Positions 1 through 5,948 of a stretch of DNA of 21,678 nt are shown piece by piece. The position numbers and the translations under genes were made by a program. Source of the stretch: Clostridia bacterium (GTDB taxonomy: Bacteria > CBDUZB01 > JAGLHV01); NCBI GenBank assembly GCA_030595925.1, contig JAUVLC010000036.1, positions 1-21,678 of the forward strand. Direction: 5' to 3'. The number at the start of each line of letters is the position of its first letter. Position 1 is the first letter of the stretch. Under the pieces are notes generated by a model, which ran no database searches, had not been told where the DNA came from, and saw only the letters and a list, made by a program, of their open reading frames with translations.

Positions 1-106
1 GATTTAAATCCTTGCAGTAAATCTTGTTTTATATGGAAAGCTATAAAAATAACGCTCTTAAATTTTAGTTCTTTGTTAAATTAGAAAAAATTTATATTTG
101 ATTTAA

Positions 107-134
107 ACCTGCCACTTTTAGTAAAGTGACAGGT
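107..134. repeat. Inverted repeat, 12-bp stem with 4-nt loop
   Basis: Arms 107-118 and 123-134 pair over 12 positions with one mismatch (c112/a129) around the loop TAGT. It lies just beyond the broken end of the minus-strand cstA fragment. No convincing T-run follows it on either strand, so I do not call it a terminator. It could be the old cstA terminator or an element end. Bases 1-106 are A+T-rich and show no gene. Confidence 0.5.
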
Positions 135-189
135 GGAAATATGGGTTAAGGTTCTGTGGTAAACTTTCCGCAGGATTCAGTGGCAGAAT

Positions 190-429
190 TCACAGGAATA
201 CGCAAGCAGGCCCGATAATCGGTCCGGCTCCGGCAATAGAGGAAAAATGATGTCCGAAAAGAATAGTCCAGTGTTTTGCCGGAACATAATCCAGTCCGTC
301 TTCCATTTCTACGGCGGGAGTTTTTCTTTTACTGTCTGTTTCCCAGAGTTTTTCAATAATGCTTCCATAGAATTTATAACCCAACACTAAACAAATTAAA
401 GTTATTATTTCTATTGTTAAAGAATTCAT
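190..429 (-). pseudogene. cstA: Truncated 5' fragment of carbon starvation protein A gene
   Basis: The minus-strand frame encodes 79 residues. The last third carries the CstA signature GHHFSSIAGAGPIIGPA, preceded by a YVPAKHWTILF stretch like that before the same motif in CstA/YjiY peptide (pyruvate) transporters, which are integral membrane proteins of roughly 500-700 residues. Residues 5-20 form one hydrophobic segment. Immediately after GPIIGPA the frame reads CVFL and stops, and no CstA-like continuation is visible in any minus-strand frame down to base 1. The start is supported by a Shine-Dalgarno AAAGGAG (complement of about 435-442) a few bases upstream of ATG 427-429. The 5' end is therefore intact while nearly all transmembrane helices are gone. 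I call it a remnant of a deletion or insertion. A short functional peptide is unlikely. Confidence 0.8.
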
Positions 430-476
430 TTTTTACTCCTTTCAATGGTTTTGGTTAAATTACGAAAATTTTTATC

Positions 477-505
477 GTCTTACTAAATTTAAAAATGATT
501 GTCAA
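477..505 (-). promoter_or_regulatory. Possible promoter of the cstA remnant
   Basis: Read on the minus strand, a perfect TTGACA (505-500) is followed after 17 bp by TAAGAC (482-477). The -10 is weak (3 of 6), but position and orientation suit the cstA start at 429. It diverges from the strong + promoter at 537-565, so 430-570 is a bidirectional control region. Confidence 0.35.
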
Positions 506-536
506 TAGAGATTGCTTTTCAGTCGTGTCAAAAAAC

Positions 537-565
537 TTGACAAATTATATCCATTGAATTATAAT
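537..565 (+). promoter_or_regulatory. Perfect sigma70-type promoter
   Basis: TTGACA (537-542), a 17-bp spacer, then TATAAT (560-565): a full match to the housekeeping consensus. The expected transcript start is near 572, about 325 nt upstream of the ATG at 896. The -35 is the right half of a dyad TGTCAA-N5-TTGACA (526-542), so a repressor site could overlap it. Confidence 0.8.
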
Positions 566-571
566 TTGAGT

Positions 572-895
572 TAAATTAAGTGCTGGTTAATAAACTTATT
601 GTTAACCCCGGATTTGTTTTTCTAAATTATTAGTCCGGATTATTTATAGAGGAAAGGAAATCATTAATTCAATGAGACTGAAAGTTTTTCAGCTACGCTG
701 ACAAAAAACTCTGTAGTCGAATTGATACTGAGAGACTGCAGGGAGTTAAAGGGTCTCGGGTTTAATTCCCCGCAGATTGCTGCGCAAAAGTTATGTGGGA
801 TAAACCTTTGATACCCCATAGCTTGCTGTGTGTGGGGTAGTTCATTTAAATGTCAAATGCTTTTGACATTATGCATTTATTATCAAGGAGGGATT
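572..895 (+). ncRNA. Long structured 5' leader with competing hairpins
   Basis: No convincing reading frame fills this stretch, but it is rich in base pairing. Hairpin 585-607 has 9 bp and a 5-nt loop. CCGGA 608-612 can pair with TCCGG 634-638. Hairpin 670-724 has outer stems CAAT/ATTG and GACT/AGTC separated by facing GA/GA (tandem G-A), and an inner CAGC-TAC-GCTG cap flanked by T and A runs. GAGAC 732-736 pairs GTCTC 753-757; GGG-N7-CCC 758-770 has a T-loop-like loop; CGCAG-ATTG-CTGCG is 771-784. Alternatively CTGCaGGGA 736-744 pairs TCCCcGCAG 767-775. CCCCATA 814-820 can pair upstream (792-799) or downstream (831-839). Hairpin 849-870 ends close to the Shine-Dalgarno AAGGAGG (885-891). It matches no riboswitch class that I recognise. 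It could be a cis-regulatory leader or a processed small RNA. Confidence 0.5.
849..870. promoter_or_regulatory. Perfect dyad upstream of the orphan ORF
   Basis: AATGTCAAA-TGCT-TTTGACATT is a perfect 9-bp inverted repeat that ends 14 nt before the Shine-Dalgarno. Its core TGTCAA...TTGACA repeats the dyad over the -35 at 526-542. It may act as a DNA operator or as an RNA hairpin. AAATGC 855-860 can instead pair with GCATTT 873-878. Confidence 0.45.
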
Positions 896-1234
896 ATGTC
901 CAAAATTAGTGGAAGTTTTTTTCCGGATTTACCAAGAGATGAGAAAGAGACCAAACAGAATTTTTTTTGTCAGGAAGCAGACGAATTAGTAGATTCTCTT
1001 TCCAAAATAGAGATATATAAGACATTATTGAAAGAAATTTCCAATATTGAGATACAAAAAGATCAACAGGATTTACTTCAGAGGCATAACGAAAAGGAAG
1101 ATTCCTCTTTGGCTACGGTTTTAAAATTAACTTCAAAATGTAATATTTGGATAGAAATCAAAGAAATAGTATGGGAAGATGGTTCTTATTCTGATATGGG
1201 TTCAAAAAATAACAAAAATAAAAGAGAGTCTTAG
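896..1234 (+). CDS. Hypothetical 112-residue protein
   Basis: I do not recognise this protein. ATG 896 is chosen because AAGGAGG (885-891) sits 4 nt upstream. A frame-consistent earlier ATG at 830 has no ribosome site and would run through the dyad at 849-870. The product is soluble-looking and charged, rich in Glu, Lys, Asp and Ser, with no signal peptide or membrane segment. It starts MSKISGSFFPDLPRDEKETK, then has a likely helical section (about residues 20-68, with DELVDSLSKIEIYKTLLKEI), a possible strand pair (CNIWIEIKEIVWEDG, about 83-97) and a polar Lys/Asn tail. Two Cys residues are widely separated and form no metal motif. The gene stands alone between its own consensus promoter with long leader and its own terminator, so it looks like an independently controlled unit. 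Function unknown; a small regulator or accessory protein is possible. Confidence 0.65.
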   Translation: MSKISGSFFPDLPRDEKETKQNFFCQEADELVDSLSKIEIYKTLLKEISNIEIQKDQQDLLQRHNEKEDSSLATVLKLTSKCNIWIEIKEIVWEDGSYSDMGSKNNKNKRES

Positions 1235-1336
1235 TAAGAGAGAAGATAAGTTTTTTTGTTTAACGGAGAAGTGTCTTAATTCTGCAATTAGATATTAAAT
1301 TTATTTCTTCTATCCGTAAATTTGAGAGAATAAACA

Positions 1337-1368
1337 TAAAACAGGGTAGATATTTACTCTGTTTTTTT
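1337..1368 (+). terminator. Rho-independent terminator of the orphan unit
   Basis: AAACAGGGTA pairs with TACTCTGTTT around a short loop, with one G-T wobble, and the 3' arm runs into a run of seven T. It lies about 105 nt after the stop codon at 1234 and closes the unit started at 537-565. Confidence 0.8.
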
Positions 1369-1524
1369 ATTTAATAGGGGAGTTTAAATTTTTTCTTTAA
1401 AAAAAGGTGGGGGTGTTGGAAGTAAAATTATGAACTATGGGGGATAGTGTTTGCGAGTTTGAGGCAACTGTCAAGCAATAACATTATTGCAGAAAACCGA
1501 GGAGAAAATTGAGTTATTTATGGG
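1369..1524. other. Gene-free spacer with a short inverted repeat
   Basis: No reading frame of note. The only clear element is GCAATAA-CA-TTATTGC (1475-1490), a perfect 7-bp inverted repeat without a T-run. A purine-rich block lies at 1400-1420. Confidence 0.4.
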
Positions 1525-1553
1525 TTGACTTTTAGTACAAAATAATTTAAACT
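1525..1553 (+). promoter_or_regulatory. Probable promoter of the nucleotidyltransferase gene
   Basis: TTGACT (5 of 6) and TAAACT (4 of 6) are spaced by 17 bp. The expected start near 1560 falls inside the strong inverted repeat at 1553-1592. Confidence 0.5.
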
Positions 1554-1592
1554 AAATTAGGGTTTGCTGAGTTTTCAGTAGACCCTAATTTA
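1553..1592 (+). promoter_or_regulatory. 11-bp perfect inverted repeat at the transcript start
   Basis: TAAATTAGGGT (1553-1563) is exactly complementary to ACCCTAATTTA (1582-1592), with an inner CTGA-GTTT-TCAG hairpin (1567-1578). It begins at the last base of the putative -10, spans the expected start site and ends 18 nt before the ATG. It could be an operator or, if transcription starts upstream, a 5' stabilising or translation-limiting hairpin. Confidence 0.5.
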
Positions 1593-1610
1593 AATATAAA
1601 CAGGGTTTTT

Positions 1611-4082
1611 ATGGATATAATTGTTACTCATACTATGGCTGATTTTGATGCCTTAGCTTCTTTAGTGGCGGCCAAAAAACTTTATCCTAAAGCGTATATG
1701 ATTTTACCTTCGTCTTTGGAACAAAATGTTCGTCATTATTTAAAACAAAACCCGGGACAGCATGATTTCAAAAAAGAAGAAGAAATTGATTTCAAGAAAG
1801 TAACCCGGCTTATTGTTGTCGATACTCGTTTATCTCATCGAATCGGCCGGTCGAGAAAAGTGTTGGACAATGTTAATTTAACTATTCATCTTTATGACCA
1901 TCATCCTCGTACGGAAAAAGATTTAAAAGGGAAAATCAGCCTGGGAAATATCGAAGGGGCAACGACGACTTTATTAGTAGAAAAAATAAGAGAAAAAAAA
2001 ATAAAATTTACTTCTCAAGAAGCTACTTTGTTTGCTCTGGGAATTTATGAAGATACCGGATGTTTTACTTTTGCCACTACCACTGCTGCAGATTTAAAAG
2101 CTGTTTCCTTTCTTCTTGCTCTGGGAGCGGATTTAAATATAATCTCTAATTTTATTCATCAGGGATTAAGCCCTCTTCAAATAAAACTTTTAGAAAAATT
2201 GCTCCATTCCCTTGAGGATATAATAATAAATAATGTAAAAATTACGATTACTGCTGTTTCCCTGCCTTCTTTTAAGGATGATTTGGCCATAATAGTACAT
2301 AAATTAAGGGATATTGAACGCATAGATGTTTTATTTGTTTTAGTTGAAATTAAAGACCGGGTACATTTAATTGCACGTGCTCAGCAAAAAGGAGTTCTTA
2401 ATGTAGGCGAAATAATGGGGTTTTTTGGAGGAGGGGGACATGAGGTTGCTGCTTCGGCTACTATATCACCGGGCCGGTTATCTCAAGTTAAGGAAAAGTT
2501 ATTAAGAATAGTTAATGAAAAAACAAAGATGCGAAAAAAAGAATCGATAATAATTAAAGAAATACCGGAAAAAATGAAAATTTTTGAAGCTAAACAGCTT
2601 TTTTTAAGAAGTGAAAATGATTTATTCCTGGTAAATCAAAAAAAGAAAGTAACTGGGACAATTAGCCGTAAAGATGTAGAAAAAGCAGAAGCATTTGGGT
2701 TGGTAAATTTCTCCGTAGCTACTTTTATGTCTTGCAAAAAAGAAAAGTTGCCTTTATCTAAATCATTTTTAAAACCGGAAAAAAAAGAACAAACAAGGAA
2801 GAATATCAAAGATTTAATAAAAAAGAAATTGCCTTTCCGAACAGTAAATCTTTTAAAGAAAATCGGGCAAATGGGTGATGAAATGAATTGTCCTGTTTAT
2901 ATAGTGGGAGGATTCGTGCGGGATTTGTTTTTAAATGTAGAAAATTTGGATATAGATGTTGTTGTTGAAGGGAAGAGTATTTATTTTGCCCGGCGGTTGG
3001 CGAGATTTTTAAAAAAGAGAATTATCGTCCATACTAAATTTTCTACGGCAACTATTGATGTAGAAGATGATTTAAAAATAGATGTTGCAATGGCTCGTAG
3101 AGAAATTTATGATTATCCGGGAGCTCTTCCCCATGTAAAATCCGGGTTGCTAAGAGAGGATTTGTTTCGTCGGGATTTTAGTCTTAATACTATGGCGGTA
3201 AAACTTAACAGCAAAGATTTTGGTTTTTTAATTGATTTTTTTTGTGGTGAAAATGATATTAAAAAAGGAGTGGTTAGAACGCTTTATAATTTAAGCTTTA
3301 TTGAAGATCCTACCCGGATTTTCAGGGCTATTCGTTTTGAACAACGGTATGATTTTTGTATGGACGAAAATACCCAGCATTTTTTACGTTGGGCAGTAAA
3401 AAATAATTTTCTAAAACAGGTGAGTAAAGAAAGAATCAGGGAAGAAATTATTGCTATTTTAAATGAGTGTGCCCCTCAAAAGGCGATTAAACGGATGGCA
3501 GAATTTAAAATTTTGGAGACTATTCATCCTAAAATTAAAATAACCGGGAAAATACGGAATGATTTTAAGAAAGTAAAAGATATTCTTTTTCTTTTTACTT
3601 TACCCTTAATAGAAGATACTGTTGAAAAATGGCTTATTTATTTCCTTATTTTAGTGCAAGACTTGAATTATTGCGATACTATGCAAGTGTGTAATGAGCT
3701 AAAATTTAATAAAAGATGGATAAAAATCGTTTTAATGACTAAAGAAGCAGTATTAAAAATTAAAAAACAGCTAAGGAAGAAAGAAAAAATTAAACCCGGA
3801 GATATTTACCGGATTTTACACCAAATTCCCAATGAAATAATTTTGTTGGCGATGATTCAATCAACGGATTTATTGATGAAAAAAAGAATTTCCGATTATT
3901 TGACTAAGATGCGGCAGGTAAAGATTTTAATTGCCGGGGAGGATTTAAAAAAAATAGGTTACCGGGAAGGAAGAATTTTTAAAGAAATAAAAGAACGGCT
4001 TTTATATGCTAAATTAAATAAAAAAATAAAAACACGGGAAGAAGAGTTTAAGTTTGTGATTGACAATTTCCCTAAAGATTGA
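1611..4082 (+). CDS. cca: DHH-CBS-tRNA nucleotidyltransferase fusion, probable A-adding enzyme
   Basis: This 823-residue protein probably adds the terminal A of the tRNA 3' CCA. Residues 1-190 are a DHH phosphoesterase-like domain (THTMADFDAL 6-15, VVDT 69-72, DHH 96-98, YEDTG 146-150). About 195-300 is DHHA1 with GGGGHEVAASA (273-283). About 310-375 is CBS-like. From about 405 comes the class II nucleotidyltransferase/poly(A) polymerase: GGFVRD (433-438), catalytic DID (447-449), D491, RRDFSLN (520-526), EDPTRIFRAIRF (565-576) and ERIREE (607-612). The same fusion of about 820-860 residues in Aquifex and Thermotoga is known to split CCA synthesis with a separate CC-adding enzyme. The linker has room for only about one and a half CBS motifs: VATFMS (369-374) begins a second one that soon fades. 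ATG 1611 has little Shine-Dalgarno upstream, but the DHH motif starts at once. tRNA-specific A addition is inferred from architecture. Confidence 0.88.
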   Translation: MDIIVTHTMADFDALASLVAAKKLYPKAYMILPSSLEQNVRHYLKQNPGQHDFKKEEEIDFKKVTRLIVVDTRLSHRIGRSRKVLDNVNLTIHLYDHHPRTEKDLKGKISLGNIEGATTTLLVEKIREKKIKFTSQEATLFALGIYEDTGCFTFATTTAADLKAVSFLLALGADLNIISNFIHQGLSPLQIKLLEKLLHSLEDIIINNVKITITAVSLPSFKDDLAIIVHKLRDIERIDVLFVLVEIKDRVHLIARAQQKGVLNVGEIMGFFGGGGHEVAASATISPGRLSQVKEKLLRIVNEKTKMRKKESIIIKEIPEKMKIFEAKQLFLRSENDLFLVNQKKKVTGTISRKDVEKAEAFGLVNFSVATFMSCKKEKLPLSKSFLKPEKKEQTRKNIKDLIKKKLPFRTVNLLKKIGQMGDEMNCPVYIVGGFVRDLFLNVENLDIDVVVEGKSIYFARRLARFLKKRIIVHTKFSTATIDVEDDLKIDVAMARREIYDYPGALPHVKSGLLREDLFRRDFSLNTMAVKLNSKDFGFLIDFFCGENDIKKGVVRTLYNLSFIEDPTRIFRAIRFEQRYDFCMDENTQHFLRWAVKNNFLKQVSKERIREEIIAILNECAPQKAIKRMAEFKILETIHPKIKITGKIRNDFKKVKDILFLFTLPLIEDTVEKWLIYFLILVQDLNYCDTMQVCNELKFNKRWIKIVLMTKEAVLKIKKQLRKKEKIKPGDIYRILHQIPNEIILLAMIQSTDLLMKKRISDYLTKMRQVKILIAGEDLKKIGYREGRIFKEIKERLLYAKLNKKIKTREEEFKFVIDNFPKD

Positions 4083-4088
4083 TAAAAT
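4060..4088 (+). promoter_or_regulatory. Near-consensus internal promoter
   Basis: TTGACA (4060-4065), 17 bp, TAAAAT (4083-4088): 11 of 12 consensus matches. The -35 lies in the last codons of the nucleotidyltransferase gene. It would start a transcript near 4095 for the protease-trpS pair. Confidence 0.7.
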
Positions 4089-4124
4089 CAGCATTTAATA
4101 TAATTTATAAAGAGAGAGAAAAGA

Positions 4125-4763
4125 ATGTTTTATCCTCCGCAGATTCCTATGCCGATGACACTAGTTGTTTTACTTTTTGCTGTAGTTATTCATGAATATG
4201 CTCATGGATGGATGGCTTATTTATGTGGTGATGGTACGGCAAAGTATTCGGGCAGGCTAACGTTAAATCCTTTAGCCCATATCGATCCGTTTATGACTAT
4301 TTTAATGCCCATTATTTTTTATTTTACTTTAGGCTTTGCCATAGGGGGGGCTAAGCCGGTACCGATTAATCCTTATAATTTCAGAAATCCCCAGAGGGAT
4401 ATTATTAAAGTAAGTTTAGCCGGCCCATGTTCCAATTTTATTTTAGCTATCGTTTTTGCTTTGTTAACTCATTTAATGAAAATACTTGGGTTAAATGTTT
4501 TTTATTTAGGACAATTCTTTTTTAATCTTTTTGCTTTTAGTGTTTTTTTAAATTTGTTATTGGGAATGTTTAATTTAATACCCATTCCTCCTTTAGATGG
4601 TTCAAGAATATTAATTGCTATTTTACCCAGGGAATATGCTTATAAAGTGGAAAGGATTGGAATGTTCGGTATAATCCTGGTTATTTTATTTATTAATGTT
4701 TTTTTTCAGGAACTAATTAGGGTTGTATTTGCTATTTACCACCTTTTATTATGGGGTATATAA
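4125..4763 (+). CDS. Site-2 protease family zinc metalloprotease (M50B)
   Basis: A 212-residue multi-pass membrane protease of the short S2P/YwhC type, predicted to cleave within the inner membrane. The zinc site is HEYAH (23-27) in the first hydrophobic segment, and the third ligand is D158 in LIPIPPLDGSR (151-161). NPLAHID (48-54) is the conserved loop of the family. Further hydrophobic segments lie at about 55-75, 98-120, 128-150 and 178-205. There is no PDZ domain, so it is unlikely to be an RseP-type sigma-E protease. The start follows a purine-rich AGAGAGAGAAAAGA. Its stop shares one base with the start of trpS (TAATG), so the two are coupled. Its substrate cannot be told from sequence; the pairing with trpS is common in several phyla and says little about function. 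Confidence 0.9.
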   Translation: MFYPPQIPMPMTLVVLLFAVVIHEYAHGWMAYLCGDGTAKYSGRLTLNPLAHIDPFMTILMPIIFYFTLGFAIGGAKPVPINPYNFRNPQRDIIKVSLAGPCSNFILAIVFALLTHLMKILGLNVFYLGQFFFNLFAFSVFLNLLLGMFNLIPIPPLDGSRILIAILPREYAYKVERIGMFGIILVILFINVFFQELIRVVFAIYHLLLWGI

Positions 4764-5749
4764 TGGGGAAAAAAAGAATTTTGAGTGGTATGCGACCCTC
4801 AGGAAGATTACATCTGGGGCATGCAGAAGGGGTCTTGTCTAATTGGGTTAAACTGCAGGATGAGTATGAGTGTTACTATGAAGTTGCTGATTTTCATAGT
4901 TTAACTACCGATTATCAAAATACATCCGGATTAAAAAATAATATAAAAGAAATGGTGATTGACTGGCTATCCTGCGGTTTGGATTCGGACAAATGTTGTA
5001 TGTTTATTCAGTCTGATGTCCCTCAGCATGCCCAATTACATCTCTTACTTTCGATGATAGTTCCTTTATCCTGGCTGGAAAGATGTCCTACTTATAAAGA
5101 ACAATTACAGCAGTTGAAAGATAGGGATATTTCTACTTATGGATTTTTAGGTTATCCTGTTTTACAAGCGGCGGATATTCTTCTTTATCAGGCAGATGCC
5201 GTTCCTGTAGGAGAAGACCAATTGCCTCATCTGGAACTGACCAGAGAAATAGTCCGAAGATTTAATTTTATATATAAGCCTTCAAAACAAGTTTTTTTAG
5301 AGCCGCGTTCTTTATTTACCCATTGTCCTAAATTGCCGGGTATAGACGGGAGAAAAATGAGTAAAAGTTATAATAATTGTATTTATATTTCAGATTCACC
5401 GGAAGTAATAACTAAAAAAATCAGACAAATGATAACTGATCCGGCAAGAATAAAAGTAAACGATCCTGGTCATCCGGATGTTTGTAGTGTATATGGTTTG
5501 CATAAAGTATATACTTCTTCTTCGGAAGTGAAAGATTTAACCAGGCAGTGTAAAGAGGGTGAAATCGGATGTGTTGCCTGTAAAAAGAAATTAACACAAA
5601 CTATATTGATTAAAATGGAACCTATTTATAAAAAAAGAAAAGAAGTAGAAAATTATCCAATACAGTCTATTTTGAGAAAAGCAGGAGAAAGGGCAAGGGA
5701 GGTTGCTTGTTCTACTATGGAAGAAGTAAAAAAAACGATGGGTATTTAA
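4763..5749 (+). CDS. trpS: Tryptophan--tRNA ligase with putative [4Fe-4S] site
   Basis: A 328-residue class I aminoacyl-tRNA synthetase that charges tRNA-Trp in the cytosol. SGMRPSGRLHLGH (8-20) holds the HIGH-type motif, GEDQ (150-153) is the TrpRS signature, and GRKMSKS (196-202) is the ATP loop. I start at ATG 4763, which overlaps the upstream stop by one base and leaves the usual short N-terminus; ATG 4751 would add four residues. In the anticodon-binding half, four Cys form C241-x21-C263-x6-C270-x2-C273. This closely matches the C-x22-C-x6-C-x2-C motif that binds a [4Fe-4S] cluster in Thermotoga maritima TrpRS. The motif is seen; the cluster is inferred from the family. A gene-free gap of about 200 nt follows. 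Confidence 0.95.
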   Translation: MGKKRILSGMRPSGRLHLGHAEGVLSNWVKLQDEYECYYEVADFHSLTTDYQNTSGLKNNIKEMVIDWLSCGLDSDKCCMFIQSDVPQHAQLHLLLSMIVPLSWLERCPTYKEQLQQLKDRDISTYGFLGYPVLQAADILLYQADAVPVGEDQLPHLELTREIVRRFNFIYKPSKQVFLEPRSLFTHCPKLPGIDGRKMSKSYNNCIYISDSPEVITKKIRQMITDPARIKVNDPGHPDVCSVYGLHKVYTSSSEVKDLTRQCKEGEIGCVACKKKLTQTILIKMEPIYKKRKEVENYPIQSILRKAGERAREVACSTMEEVKKTMGI

Positions 5750-5878
5750 TCTTTAATATTGGTTTGCTGAAAATTAAGGGTAATGTTAGAAATAAAATGA
5801 TAAAGAATCATAAAAGTGCTATAAATAAAAAAGAATTTTTTCATAATGTGGGGAGGAATGACAGTAATTGTGGAAATA

Positions 5879-5897
5879 TGGTAGCCTGCGACTACCA
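5879..5897. repeat. Small hairpin in the trpS-scpA gap
   Basis: TGGTAG-CCTGCGA-CTACCA, a perfect 6-bp stem with 7-nt loop, lies 50 nt before scpA. An A-run follows on the + strand, so it is not a forward terminator. The remaining bases of 5750-5948 show nothing beyond chance short frames. Confidence 0.35.
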
Positions 5898-5948
5898 AAA
5901 AAATAAAACATTTTCGACAATGCTGGAACTAAGGGGGAGGGAAATATT

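Noticed and set aside
672-701. Nine-codon leader peptide frame (ATG 672 to TGA 701) in the 5' leader
   Set aside because: The purine-rich GAGGAAAGG is about 15 nt upstream, too far for confident initiation, and there is no run of regulatory codons; it lies inside the 670-724 hairpin.
830-895. Longer version of the orphan ORF starting at ATG 830
   Set aside because: No ribosome site at 830, the extra codons run through the leader hairpins, and ATG 896 has an excellent Shine-Dalgarno.
5879-5897. Hairpin in the trpS-scpA gap as a terminator
   Set aside because: Only 6 bp, and it is followed by A rather than T on the + strand.
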